This document shows positions 43,523-52,327 of a DNA stretch of 64,000 nucleotides, piece by piece (position 1 is the stretch's first letter; every line of letters starts with the position of its first letter). The notes below the pieces were generated by a model. The model did not search any database. It worked only from the letters and a program-made list of their open reading frames with translations, and was not told the origin of the DNA. The position numbers and the translations under genes are program-made. The DNA lies in assembly GCF_041154505.1 (NCBI RefSeq), contig NZ_AP028672.1, positions 5,186,501 to 5,250,500 on the forward strand, given 5' to 3'. The stretch is from Acidovorax sp. A79. Lineage in GTDB: Bacteria; Pseudomonadota; Gammaproteobacteria; Burkholderiales; Burkholderiaceae_C.

Positions 43523-44389
43523 ATGTCCCCCATCTCGCGCTACGCCACTTGCGCCGGCTATGAAATCCACTACATGGAGTGGGGTGCGCGCGATGCCCCC
43601 GTGGTGGTGGCATGGCATGGCTTGGCGCGCACCGGGCGCGACATGGACGAACTCGCCGCGCACCTCGCCCCGCGCTACCGCGTGATCTGCCCCGACACCA
43701 TCGGCCGGGGCCTGAGCCAGTGGGCGCGGGCGCCGCAGGACGAGTACCGCCTGTCGTTCTACGCGCGCATCGCGGCCGGCCTGTTCGACCAGCTGGGCAT
43801 CGAGAAGGCGCACTGGGTGGGCACGTCGATGGGTGGAGCGATCGGCACGGTGTGCGCATCGGGCCTGTTCCAGCCGCAGTTCAAGGAGCGCATCGCCAGC
43901 CTGCTGCTCAACGACAACGCGCCCCGCCTGGCGGATGCCGCGCTCGAGCGCATCAAGGCCTATGCGGGCCACCCGCCCTCGTTTGACACCGTGATGGAGT
44001 TGGAAGCCTTCTTCCGGCAGGTGTACCAGCCCTACGGCTGGCTCAGCGATGCGCAGTGGCGCCGCCTGACCGAGACCTCGACCCGGCGCCTGCCCGACGG
44101 CCGCGTGACGCCGCACTACGACCCGGCCATGGTGCAGCAGTTCACGCACCACACCAACGACTATCTGATCTGGGACCACTACGACGCGCTGGAGATCCCC
44201 GTGCTGTGCCTGCGCGGTGCGGAATCCGACCTGGTGCTGCGCGAGACCACCGCCGAGATGCTCACGCGGGGCCCCGGCGCGCGCGGGCTGGCGCAGGTAG
44301 TGGAGGTGCCCGGCTGCGGCCATGCACCCGCGCTCAATGTGCCGGCGCATTACGCGCTGGTAGACGGGTTTCTGGCACGCGCATCCTGA
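43523..44389 (+). CDS. Alpha/beta hydrolase
   Basis: 288 residues from ATG 43523. HGLARTGRDMDELAAHL contains the HG oxyanion motif, HWVGTSMGGAIGTVCA holds the nucleophile Ser, and VPGCGHAPALNVPAH the His; the acid is probably in RGAESDLVL. No signal peptide, so cytoplasmic. As last gene of the polyester cluster it may hydrolyse imported esters or oligomers to free hydroxy acids. The esterase substrate cannot be read directly. Confidence 0.85.
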   Translation: MSPISRYATCAGYEIHYMEWGARDAPVVVAWHGLARTGRDMDELAAHLAPRYRVICPDTIGRGLSQWARAPQDEYRLSFYARIAAGLFDQLGIEKAHWVGTSMGGAIGTVCASGLFQPQFKERIASLLLNDNAPRLADAALERIKAYAGHPPSFDTVMELEAFFRQVYQPYGWLSDAQWRRLTETSTRRLPDGRVTPHYDPAMVQQFTHHTNDYLIWDHYDALEIPVLCLRGAESDLVLRETTAEMLTRGPGARGLAQVVEVPGCGHAPALNVPAHYALVDGFLARAS

Positions 44390-44471
44390 ACGGATAGAGC
44401 GGGGAGTCGCGCAGCGTTGAAGGCGAGGGCGCCGCGCGGTACATTGGGCCCACATCACGCAACCCCTCGCC

Positions 44472-44939
44472 ATGAAACCCCTGCTGCTCATCGCCTCGCA
44501 CCTGCTTGCCCTGGCTTTGGGGTTTGCGCTGGGTGTGTATGTGCTGCCGATCTTGATAGCGCCGGATGCGCCCACGCAGCAGGAGATCCAATCCAGCCTG
44601 CCCACCGCCCCATGGACGGCCACCTTCCGCCGTGACCTGAAAGACAGCGACGCCCTGCACTGGGGCGAGGGCGCCGTGTCCCTCGGCCCGCAGGCCGTCA
44701 GCCTGCTGGGCAAGCTGGCCCCGGGGCCGGACTACAAGCTCTACCTGTCGCCCGAGTTTGTCGAGACCGAGGCCGAATTCAAGCGCCTCAAGCCCCAGAT
44801 GCTGCGCGTGGGGGATGTGAAGACGTTCAACAACTTCATCGTCCCGGTGCCGCAGGGCGTGGACCTGGAGAAGTTCAACACCGTGATCGTGTGGTGTGAG
44901 ACCTTCAGCGAGTTCATCACCGCGGCGCAGTACCGGTAG
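44472..44939 (+). CDS. DM13-domain membrane-anchored protein
   Basis: 155 residues. An N-terminal hydrophobic anchor (about 4-30) is followed by a DM13-like domain (about 60-153): HWGEGAVSLGPQAVSLLGKL, PDYKLYLSPEFV and VIVWCETFSEFITAAQY, with a single late Cys typical of the family. DM13 domains are thought to act in redox or electron-transfer roles; function here is unknown. A glutaredoxin gene converges on it from the right, ending 9 bp away. Confidence 0.8.
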   Translation: MKPLLLIASHLLALALGFALGVYVLPILIAPDAPTQQEIQSSLPTAPWTATFRRDLKDSDALHWGEGAVSLGPQAVSLLGKLAPGPDYKLYLSPEFVETEAEFKRLKPQMLRVGDVKTFNNFIVPVPQGVDLEKFNTVIVWCETFSEFITAAQYR

Positions 44940-44948
44940 TTCAGGCCG

Positions 44949-45203
44949 TTAAGCTGGGCTCTGCGGGGCGATTTGCGCCAACGCTGCCTGCAACCCGGCC
45001 AGTCCACCTACGCGCTGGTCATTGATAAAGATCTGCGGCATCTGCCGCACTGAGGGCCCGCACTTGGCATAAAAGGCCAGGCGCTCGGCCTCGTCATCGA
45101 TCTTGATTTCCTCATACGGCAGCGAGCGCGACTTGAGGAGCATCTTGGCCGACTCGCATTGCGGGCAGGCGGACTTGGAATACACAGTGATTTGAATAGC
45201 CAT
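44949..45203 (-). CDS. Glutaredoxin-like protein
   Basis: 84 residues. The redox motif CPQC is at about 13-16 after VYSKSA, and the cis-proline block QMPQIFINDQRVGG is intact. The length and fold match small monothiol or dithiol glutaredoxins that reduce disulfides with glutathione. It converges on the DM13 gene. Confidence 0.9.
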   Translation of the reverse strand: MAIQITVYSKSACPQCESAKMLLKSRSLPYEEIKIDDEAERLAFYAKCGPSVRQMPQIFINDQRVGGLAGLQAALAQIAPQSPA

Positions 45204-45315
45204 GGTGCAAGTTTACGGGGCACGGTATGGGCCAGACGTGCCAGAGGCCATCCGACACCGCACGGAAATCCCATCGAGTTGCCATTTGGTTTGTTTTGCG
45301 ACTGATTGGTAATTT

Positions 45316-45880
45316 ATGCCCCGATTGTTCCCCTGGGCCCACCGGTCCGTGTTGCTGGTGATGGTTGCCATGGTGTTGGCCCTCACTGGCTGCTCATCCG
45401 CCAGCCCACCCCCCGGCATCACACCCTTCACCCCGTTCGACCTGGCCCGCTACGAAGGCTGCTGGTACGAAGTCGCCCGGCTCGACCATTCGTTTGAACG
45501 CGGCATGACGGACGTGAGCGCCACCTACCAGCGTCAGGGGGACGACAGCGTGCGTGTGCAACCGGGGCTTTGACACCGGCAAGAATGGCTGGCGCCAGGC
45601 GGACGGCAAGGCGAAGTTCACCGGCGATGCGAACACCGCGTCGCTCAAGGTGTCGTTCTTTGGTCCGTTCTACGGCAGCTACCACGTGGCCGCGCTGGAT
45701 GCGGACTACCAATGGGCGCTGGTGGTGAGGCCCGACCTCAGCTACTGCTGGATCTTGTCGCGCACCAAACAACTGGCCCCGCCGTGCGCGAGCAGCTCAT
45801 CGCCCGTGCCAACGTCCTGGGGCATCGACACCCAGGCGCTGATCTGGGTGACCCACGAACGCACCGACCCAAAATCATGA
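45316..45880 (+). pseudogene. blc: Lipocalin (Blc-like) with frameshifts
   Basis: The N-terminus has a lipoprotein signal (LALTGC at about 23-28) and the lipocalin motif YEGCWYEVARLDHSFERG. The frame shifts near 45,555: SVRV in the first frame continues as CNRGFDTGKNGW in the next. Homology then runs to YCWILSRTKQLAP near 45,780, where another shift moves the matching AVREQLIARANVLG into a third frame, and IDTQALIWVTHERTD returns after about 45,825. At least three indels interrupt one lipocalin of about 188 residues. It is either a decaying gene or sequencing errors; the next gene is affected too. Intact Blc proteins bind lipids at the outer membrane. Confidence 0.75.
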
Positions 45881-46561
45881 AGCTCCCTGCGCCACAAACC
45901 ATTGCCGTCATTGGCGCAGGCCTGGCAGGTCTGTCGTGTGCGCAGGCGCTGCTGCAGGCAGGCCACATGGTGCATGTGTTTGACAAAAGCCGTGGACCTT
46001 CCGGCCGCATGAGCACCCGTTGCCCTGAAGACGAGCACGGTGCCTGGCAGTGCGACCACGGCGCGCAGTATTTCACCGCCCGCGATCCCGCCTTTCGTGC
46101 GGAGGTGGCCCACTGGCAGCGGGCGGGCGTGGCCGCAGTGTGGGATGCCCGCCTGGCCAGTTTTGACGGCAGCATATGGACCACGCCGCACACTCCGCTG
46201 GAGCGGTTTGTGGGCACACCGCGCATGACGTCGCCCGCCGCGTGGCTGGTGCAGAGCCTGGGCGACCGTGCGCGGCGCAGTGGCAAACCACCGTACAGCG
46301 GCTGGACTGCTCCGAGGGCGGCTGGACCATCACCTCCGCAGAGCATGGCCCACTCCACCAGCGTTACGACGCTGTGATGTTGGCGGTGCCTGCCCCGCAG
46401 GCCGTACCGTTGCTCGCCCCCGTAGCGCGCGCTGGCGCTGCCGTGGCCGCTGGGCCGTGATGCTGCGCTACGCTGCCCCCGTGGCCATGCCGTGGGAGGG
46501 CGCCTTCATCAACACCGGCCCGCTGCGCTGGGTGGCGCGCGACAGCAGCAAGCCTGGCCGA
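45877..46561 (+). pseudogene. Renalase-like FAD-dependent oxidoreductase, frameshifted and truncated
   Basis: It starts with ATG overlapping the lipocalin TGA. The N-terminal dinucleotide motif IAVIGAGLAGLSCAQAL and FDKSRGPSGRMSTR identify a renalase-like NAD(P)/FAD oxidoreductase. The frame shifts near 46,270 (AQWQTTVQRLDCSEGGW in a new frame) and again near 46,450 (AVMLRYAAPVAMPWEGAF), and the C-terminal FAD/substrate portion after WVARDSSKPG is absent or scrambled. The 3' segment 46,562-46,733 has no recognisable domain, though one frame encodes QLDALRDHAADLRTRLDAL before a stop. Non-functional as written. Confidence 0.72.
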
Positions 46562-46733
46562 TGCCACGTTGAGCCAGAGCTTCCGGCTGGGCATGGTGTA
46601 CAGGCAACTCCAAAATGCAGGGTCCGCAACTCGATGCGCTGCGCGACCATGCCGCTGACCTGCGCACGCGGCTGGATGCGCTATAGCCCTCCCTACCCAT
46701 CACCCAACGCCGCTCCCACCGCAGGACCGCGCC

Positions 46734-47540
46734 ATGTCTCACGCACAGCCCCCCGCAATGCCGTTCACCTCCCTGCAGTCTCTGCCACCCGGCAACGGAA
46801 GTTGGCAAGACGGTGCTAACGTCATATCCATGCTTGAGGACTATTTCTCCCTTCAATTGAAATTTGCCAAGTGCTACGCGGTGAAAGCAGCAGTGCCGTT
46901 CGACGTCGCCATTGACCGCTGTACCAACTTGCGACGCAGGCTGAATCTGTGGGGGGACACTGGCGCGAGTAGGTGGGATCTCTTTCTGGACAGGGTAAAA
47001 AGCGCGGTCGATGACCATGCCGAGCAAGTCGCTTTATGTGCCGGGTTCCAACGATCTCTTTCCTACGTCGAAGTCACACGGTCGTTCGGCTGTTTCTCTT
47101 ACGATCCGCCCGATGCATGCGGTACCTTGCGCATCCACTTTGTTGCGCCGGATGGAATCAATTCCAGTCCGCTGGCTATTGAGAATTCCAGTGCGAGGAG
47201 GGCCGACCTGCAAGATCTGATTTCGCATGTTCAGCGCACTGAGCCCAGCGTTACAACCGTGCGCGGCGTTTCCTGGCTCTACAACCTGCAGGCATATAGG
47301 CGGCTCTTTCCAACGGCCTATAGCGCTTCAGTTCAGACCGCACGGTTTCCTTTGCACTTGAACGGGAGTTCAACCTGGGGCCAGGTACTGAACTGGCGGC
47401 AGGAGGTGAAGCCGGCTGTACGAGATCAATTGTTAGTTCGCCTCAATGACATGGAGGTCGCAACTCCTTGGCGGGTCTTTCCGCTCCAAGCTTTGGTCGC
47501 TACAAGCCAGATCGAGGTGTTTTATGACTGGTTCACATGA
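46734..47540 (+). CDS. Hypothetical protein of lower-GC composition
   Basis: Up to 268 residues. The ATG at 46734 is used; 46758 and 46830 are possible later starts. I recognise no domain. The sequence is soluble, with SRWDLFLDRVKSAVDDH, TVRGVSWLYNLQAYRRLFP and a C-terminal VATPWRVFPLQALVATSQIE. Its codon use and base composition are visibly less GC-rich than the flanking genes, suggesting recent acquisition. It sits alone between the broken FAD gene and the convergent sigma-54 regulator, with no mobile-element ends seen. SWLYN-AYRRLFP may be a core motif of an uncharacterised family. Confidence 0.6.
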   Translation: MSHAQPPAMPFTSLQSLPPGNGSWQDGANVISMLEDYFSLQLKFAKCYAVKAAVPFDVAIDRCTNLRRRLNLWGDTGASRWDLFLDRVKSAVDDHAEQVALCAGFQRSLSYVEVTRSFGCFSYDPPDACGTLRIHFVAPDGINSSPLAIENSSARRADLQDLISHVQRTEPSVTTVRGVSWLYNLQAYRRLFPTAYSASVQTARFPLHLNGSSTWGQVLNWRQEVKPAVRDQLLVRLNDMEVATPWRVFPLQALVATSQIEVFYDWFT

Positions 47541-47635
47541 AGGTTGTCGAATGTCGGACATGGGCCCGAACCAGTCTTCCAAGTGACCTGCTTGGGTGAC
47601 CGCAACCGTTGCAAGCCGCTCGCATTGTTCCTTCC

Positions 47636-49561
47636 TCAAATCCCAAACTTCTTCACCCGATAAGCCATCGTCGCTCGGCTGATCCCCAGCAGCCTTGCCG
47701 CCGACGCCACATTGCCTCCCGCGCTGTGCAGCGCCTGCCGCAGCAATTGTTCTTCGGCCTGATGCAGCGGCGCGACCGTTGGCGTGGCGGTGGGTGTCGG
47801 GTTCCAGCTGGATGTTGGCTGTGGGGGTGCTGGGTTTTGCGGGGCAACGGCGCCCGCGGCAACTCCACGTTGCGGCTGCCCCGTCGCATGCAGCGTGCCC
47901 GTGCTGTTCGGATTCAGGTGCAGCGACATCACGTCCGAGCTCGGCTGTTCGCCCCCGGCAAACAAATGGTGCGGCTCGATCGGCTCGCCATCGGTGGCCA
48001 AAATCACACTGCGCTCGATTAGGTTCTGCAGCTCGCGGATGTTGCCGGGAAACGGGTAGTGAAACATCGCCTTCACCGCTGCCTGGCTGAAGCCGGGTAC
48101 CTGGCGCTGGTGCTTGCGTTGGTAGTGCGCAAGGAAGTGGCTCATCAGCAAAGGGATGTCGTCGCGCCGGTCGCGCAGCGGGGGCAGGTGGATGGGGAAT
48201 ACGTTGAGGCGGTAGAACAAATCTTCGCGGAAAGTGCCTTCGCGCACGGCCTGGCGCAGGTCCACGTTGGTGGCGGCCACCAGGCGCACGTCCACGCGCA
48301 CGGTGCGGGTGCCGCCCACGCGCTCTACTTCGCCCTCTTGCAGAGCGCGCAGCAGCTTGCCCTGGGCCACCAGGCTGAGCGTGCCGATTTCGTCGAGGAA
48401 GAGGGTGCCGCCGTGCGCGCGCTCAAAGCGCCCGGGGCGCGATGTGCCTGCGCCGGTGTAGGCGCCACGCTCCACGCCAAACAGTTCGCTTTCCACCAGC
48501 GTGTCGGGGATGGCCGCGCAGTTGATAGCCACAAAGGGCTGGTCTTTGCGCGGGCTGATGCGGTGCAGCATGCTGGCAAACATCTCTTTGCCCACGCCCG
48601 ATTCGCCGGTGAACAACACGGTGGCGGCGGTGGGCGCCACGCGCTGCAGCATGTGGCAGGCGGCGTTGAAGGCGGATGAGGCGCCCACCATGGTGGCTTG
48701 GGCCGTGGGCTCGGCGGCGGTGCCTGCGGGGGGCGCGGAGGTTTTGCCCGGTGGCACGCCCAGGTAGGTGGTGCGCGCCTTGCCCTGCGCCCCTTCTGGC
48801 ATCGAGGGGGGCAGCGATGCGGGCGGGGTGCCCACAAAGTCCTGGGCGTTCAGGTAGAACAAATCCTGCTCGGGGTCTTCCCACAGGTGGGCCGACTTGC
48901 CGACCACGCGGCAGTGCGCGGCGCCGGACGAGCGGCAGTCCACCTCGCGAAAAACGATCATGTGGCCGAACAAGGTGCTCACATAGCCCGTGGCGTAGCC
49001 CACCTGCATCCAGCACGCGGGCGATCCGCCCACGCCATAGGCGGCAATGTGCTCGTCGTCCTCGCTGGAGTTGTGCCACAGGAATTCGCCTTCGTACGCG
49101 CCCCTGTCCGCGTCGTAGCGGGCGTGCACCACTTCCACCTGCACCACGCCCTCCAGCGCATGCAGGCGGGTGCCCGCAATGGCCGCCGCCGTGGGTTCGG
49201 CATTCGGCCATTGCTGGCGCACCAGGCGGGCGTCGCGCGCGCCGCTCACATAGCCCGCGCGGGTGAGCAGGCCGCGTGCCTTGTCCAGGCCGATGCTGTC
49301 GATCAGCTCGCGCCGCAGCGATCCCAGGGCCTCGGAGTGCAGCAGGATCATGCGCTGGTCTTGCAGCCAGATGCGCCCGTCGCCGGGCGAGAAGAACAGG
49401 CATTCGCTGATGTCGGCCACCGTGGGGTGGGTGTGCTGGCTCACGCCGACGGTGTCGAACCCGCCCAGGGCACAGGGCTCGGTCGGGGCAAGCAAACCCC
49501 CGGCCTGGCTGGTGGCTGTGCTGCGATTCAGATCGGCCAGGGAGACACGGCGTCGGGACAT
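47636..49561 (-). CDS. XylR/DmpR-type sigma-54 activator with V4R sensory domain
   Basis: 641 residues from the ATG at 49561, preceded by GGAGA 6 bases upstream. The N-terminal XylR-type region (about 45-215) includes [17 protein letters not shown], then the V4R part [17 protein letters not shown] and [14 protein letters not shown], whose Cys residues bind zinc in DmpR. The AAA+ core has Walker [13 protein letters not shown] (about 318), [19 protein letters not shown] and [20 protein letters not shown]. The C-terminal Fis helix-turn-helix is [20 protein letters not shown]. In DmpR/XylR the V4R domain binds aromatic effectors directly. Divergent position to the dehydrogenase/ABC cluster, with an XylR-like UAS and -24/-12 promoter between, marks it as the activator of that cluster. 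Confidence 0.92.
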   Translation of the reverse strand: MSRRRVSLADLNRSTATSQAGGLLAPTEPCALGGFDTVGVSQHTHPTVADISECLFFSPGDGRIWLQDQRMILLHSEALGSLRRELIDSIGLDKARGLLTRAGYVSGARDARLVRQQWPNAEPTAAAIAGTRLHALEGVVQVEVVHARYDADRGAYEGEFLWHNSSEDDEHIAAYGVGGSPACWMQVGYATGYVSTLFGHMIVFREVDCRSSGAAHCRVVGKSAHLWEDPEQDLFYLNAQDFVGTPPASLPPSMPEGAQGKARTTYLGVPPGKTSAPPAGTAAEPTAQATMVGASSAFNAACHMLQRVAPTAATVLFTGESGVGKEMFASMLHRISPRKDQPFVAINCAAIPDTLVESELFGVERGAYTGAGTSRPGRFERAHGGTLFLDEIGTLSLVAQGKLLRALQEGEVERVGGTRTVRVDVRLVAATNVDLRQAVREGTFREDLFYRLNVFPIHLPPLRDRRDDIPLLMSHFLAHYQRKHQRQVPGFSQAAVKAMFHYPFPGNIRELQNLIERSVILATDGEPIEPHHLFAGGEQPSSDVMSLHLNPNSTGTLHATGQPQRGVAAGAVAPQNPAPPQPTSSWNPTPTATPTVAPLHQAEEQLLRQALHSAGGNVASAARLLGISRATMAYRVKKFGI

Positions 49562-49587
49562 GGGTTCTCCGGCAGTCATCAAAAATG

Positions 49588-49620
49588 GATCAGAAAGTGA
49601 TCATTTGAGCAATTGGCAAG
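49588..49620. promoter_or_regulatory. XylR/DmpR-like upstream activating sequences
   Basis: TTGAGCAATTGGCAAG (49605-49620) matches the XylR/DmpR enhancer TTGATCAATTGATCAA at most positions. Next to it GATCA-GAAAG-TGATC (49588-49602) is a perfect inverted repeat. The sites lie about 145-170 bp upstream of the -24/-12 promoter, a normal enhancer distance, and close to the regulator start, so autoregulation is possible. Confidence 0.65.
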
Positions 49621-49762
49621 CGGCCATTTGTTTATGAATGGTAACTATTTGGTGGCAAAAAGTCCCCCATGCCAGCCGTCTTTCAGCCTAGGGAAAGTCC
49701 GTAGCGTCCCCTCTCAAAAAAGCCTCGTCGAGCGTGTTCAACGGCGTTGGGGCGCGTGGGGC

Positions 49763-49780
49763 TGGTACGCCCGTTGCAAT
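49763..49780 (+). promoter_or_regulatory. Sigma-54 (-24/-12) promoter of the aromatic-type cluster
   Basis: TGGTACGCCCGTTGCAAT matches TGGCACG-N4-TTGCA, with GG and GC exactly 10 bases apart. It is 60 bp before the first gene of the cluster and on the correct side of the XylR-like UAS. Confidence 0.8.
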
Positions 49781-49839
49781 TTGAGGTCACACCGCCGCGG
49801 CAATGCGGTGGGTTTTGATTTCAACCAAGGAGCAATGCA

Positions 49840-51315
49840 ATGGGTGTTTCAGAAAAACCAGGCCTGCTGGACAACCGCCTGTGGGCGGGCAAGGCCTTTG
49901 ACGGTGCGTGGGAAACTTCGCTGAGCACAGCGCGTGACGCGGTCGAGCCTGCTACGGGCCAGGTGCTCAGCCGTGTGGGCATTGCCAGTGCGGCAGAGAT
50001 GCAGGCCGCCATTGGCCGGGCGCAGCAAGCGCAGGCTGCATGGGCTGCCACGGGGCCGCGCGAGCGTGCGGCGGTGTTCCATCGTGCAGCCAGTATTTTT
50101 GAGCTGCACTTTGACGAGCTGGCCATGGCAGTCGCCCGCGAAACCGGCGGCATCTTGCCCAAGGGCCAGCACGAGGTGCGCGAGGCCATCACGCTTTGCC
50201 ACCTGGCCGCAGCCCTGCCCATGCAGGCACAGGGCCAGGTGCTGCCCAGCACGCCCGGCCGCCTGTCCATCGCCCGGCGCGTGCCGCACGGCGTGGTGGG
50301 CGTGATCTCGCCGTTCAACTTCCCGCTCATCCTGGGATTGCGCTCGGTGGCCCCGGCGCTGGCGTTGGGCAACGCGGTGGTGCTCAAGCCCGACACCCGC
50401 ACGCCGGTGAGCGGCGGTTTCATCATGGCCCGCGTGTTTGAAGAAGCCGGTCTGCCCAAGGGCTTGCTGCAGGTGGTGCCCGGCGACGCCGAGGCGGGCG
50501 AGGCGCTGGTGGTGGACGAGCGCGTGCCCATGATCGCCTTCACCGGCTCACCCGCCGTGGGCCGCCGCATCGGCGCGCTGGCGGGGCAGCACCTGAAGAA
50601 GGTGTCGCTGGAGCTGGGCGGCGCCAACAACCTCATCATTCTGGAAGACGCCGACCCCGATGCTGCGGCCAGCGCCGCCGCGTTTGGCGCGTGGTTCCAC
50701 CAGGGGCAGATCTGCATGGCATCGAACCGCATCCTGGTGCACGAGTCGATTGCTGAAGCCATCCTGCAGCGCATGGTGGGCAAGGCCACGCACCTGCCCG
50801 TGGGCGATGGCGCCAGCGGCCAGGTGGCCCTGGGCCCGATGATCGACGCCAAGCAGCTGCAGCGCTTCGACAAGGTGATCAAGGACAGCGTGGCCCAGGG
50901 CGCAAAGCTCGAAGCGGGGGGCACCTACGAGGGCCTTTGCTACAAGCCCACGGTGCTCTCGGGCGTCAAGCCCGGCGTCCGTTCGTTTGACGAAGAGCCC
51001 TTCGGCCCGGTGGCCAACCTCGTCACCTTCCGCACCGACGACGAGGCCGTGCAACTGGCCAACACGAGCCAGGGCGGCCTGGCTGCGGCCGTCATCAGCC
51101 CCAGCGTGGGCCGCGCGATGGCCATCGGCCAGCGGCTGCGTGCGGGCATGGTCCACATCAATGACCAGACGGTGAACGATGAGTGCACCAATCCCTTTGG
51201 CGGCCCCGGTGTGGGTGGCAACGGGGGCAGCGTGGGTGGGCCTGCGGACATCGATGAGTACACGCAGTGGCAGTGGATCACGGTCAAAGACGCGCCGCCC
51301 GCATTCCCGTTCTAG
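49840..51315 (+). CDS. Benzaldehyde-type NAD+-dependent aldehyde dehydrogenase
   Basis: 491 residues, ATG behind AAGGAGCAATGCA. Aldehyde dehydrogenase blocks: SPFNFPLILGLRSVAPALA, KPDTRTPVSGG, FTGSPAVGRRIG, catalytic Glu in LELGGANN, catalytic Cys in HQGQICMASNR, and EEPFGPVA. The overall wording resembles benzaldehyde/vanillin dehydrogenases (XylC/Vdh type) more than aliphatic enzymes. It is first in the sigma-54-controlled cluster and would oxidise an aromatic aldehyde to the acid. The CalA-like dehydrogenase downstream would supply the aldehyde from the alcohol. Exact substrate not proven. Confidence 0.85.
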   Translation: MGVSEKPGLLDNRLWAGKAFDGAWETSLSTARDAVEPATGQVLSRVGIASAAEMQAAIGRAQQAQAAWAATGPRERAAVFHRAASIFELHFDELAMAVARETGGILPKGQHEVREAITLCHLAAALPMQAQGQVLPSTPGRLSIARRVPHGVVGVISPFNFPLILGLRSVAPALALGNAVVLKPDTRTPVSGGFIMARVFEEAGLPKGLLQVVPGDAEAGEALVVDERVPMIAFTGSPAVGRRIGALAGQHLKKVSLELGGANNLIILEDADPDAAASAAAFGAWFHQGQICMASNRILVHESIAEAILQRMVGKATHLPVGDGASGQVALGPMIDAKQLQRFDKVIKDSVAQGAKLEAGGTYEGLCYKPTVLSGVKPGVRSFDEEPFGPVANLVTFRTDDEAVQLANTSQGGLAAAVISPSVGRAMAIGQRLRAGMVHINDQTVNDECTNPFGGPGVGGNGGSVGGPADIDEYTQWQWITVKDAPPAFPF

Positions 51316-51324
51316 CAGCGACAA

Positions 51325-51450
51325 CCCCCTGAGGCGCTGCGCGCCTTCCCCCTTCTCTCGAATCGCTGCGCGATGCGGGAAGGGAGACGCCGCCAGCGCG
51401 GCGGGGCGGCCCTTGCGCGGCGGCCCTCGCCTGGGCTGCGCCAGTTGCCG
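51325..51450. repeat. Intergenic repeat, copy B
   Basis: Shares with copy A (36,009-36,161) the ordered blocks CTTCCCCCTTCTCTCG, CGGGAAGGG, GGGCGGCCCTTGCGCGGCG and TGCGCCAGTTGC. It occupies most of the 229-bp gap between two genes of one operon. No coding signal. Confidence 0.65.
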
Positions 51451-51544
51451 AGGTTGGCTGCATGTCTTAGGGCCAGAGCACGCGAATAGCCCAGGTCTCC
51501 ACGGACAAGGGCTCCCATCGACACAAATTAAGGAGACAACTTTC

Positions 51545-52312
51545 ATGACCCTTCACAACAAAACCATCGTCGTCACCGGCTGCTGCTCGGGCATCGGCGC
51601 AGACTTTGCCAAGCTCGCCCGCCAGCAGGGCGCCCGCGTGATCGGTGTGGACCGCAATGCGCCCACGCTCACGCTCGACGGCTTTGTGCAAGTGGACCTG
51701 GGCGACCCGGCCGCCATTGACGCCGCCGTGGCGCAACTGCCCGCCAAGATCGATGCGCTGGCCAACATTGCAGGCGTGCCGGGCACATCGCCCGCCGAGC
51801 TGGTGGGCCGCGTCAACTATCTGGGACTGCGCCACTTCACGCACCGTGTGCTGGAGCGCATGGGCGAGGGCGGCTCCATCGTCAATATCTCTTCCATCCT
51901 GGGGGCCGAGTGGCCCCAGCGCCTGGAAACCCACCGCGCCCTGGGCGCCACCACCAGCTTTGATGACGGCGCGAAGTGGCTGGCCGCCCACCCCGTGGCG
52001 CAAGACACCTGCTACCAGTACTTCAAGGAGGCGCTGATCGTGTGGACCTACACCCAGTCGCAAAAGATCTTCATGGAGCGCGGCGTGCGCATGAACTGCG
52101 TGGCCCCGGGCCCCGTGTTCACGCCCATCCTGGGCGACTTTGTGCAGATGCTGGGCCAGGAGCGGGTGGAGAAAGACGCGCACCGGATGAAGCGCCCGGC
52201 CTTCAGCGATGAAGTGGCGCCCGTCATCGCCTTTTTGTGCAGCGACGCGGCACGCTGGGTGAGCGGCATCAACCTGCCCGTGGATGGCGGCCTCGCCTCC
52301 ACCTACATCTGA
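51545..52312 (+). CDS. calA: Short-chain dehydrogenase, coniferyl-alcohol dehydrogenase-like
   Basis: 255 residues from ATG 51545, behind AAGGAGACAAC. NAD-binding TGCCSGIG is at about 11-18 and NIAG is conserved. The catalytic Tyr-Lys is in CYQYFKEALIVWT, and ERGVRMNCVAPGPVFTPIL follows. Length and the long insert before the active site match coniferyl-alcohol dehydrogenase CalA and related CalA-like SDRs, which oxidise hydroxycinnamyl or other aromatic alcohols to aldehydes. Upstream aldehyde dehydrogenase would take the product to the acid. Other aromatic alcohols are possible substrates, so the symbol is provisional. Confidence 0.75.
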   Translation: MTLHNKTIVVTGCCSGIGADFAKLARQQGARVIGVDRNAPTLTLDGFVQVDLGDPAAIDAAVAQLPAKIDALANIAGVPGTSPAELVGRVNYLGLRHFTHRVLERMGEGGSIVNISSILGAEWPQRLETHRALGATTSFDDGAKWLAAHPVAQDTCYQYFKEALIVWTYTQSQKIFMERGVRMNCVAPGPVFTPILGDFVQMLGQERVEKDAHRMKRPAFSDEVAPVIAFLCSDAARWVSGINLPVDGGLASTYI

Positions 52313-52327
52313 GCGAAGGGGCGACAC

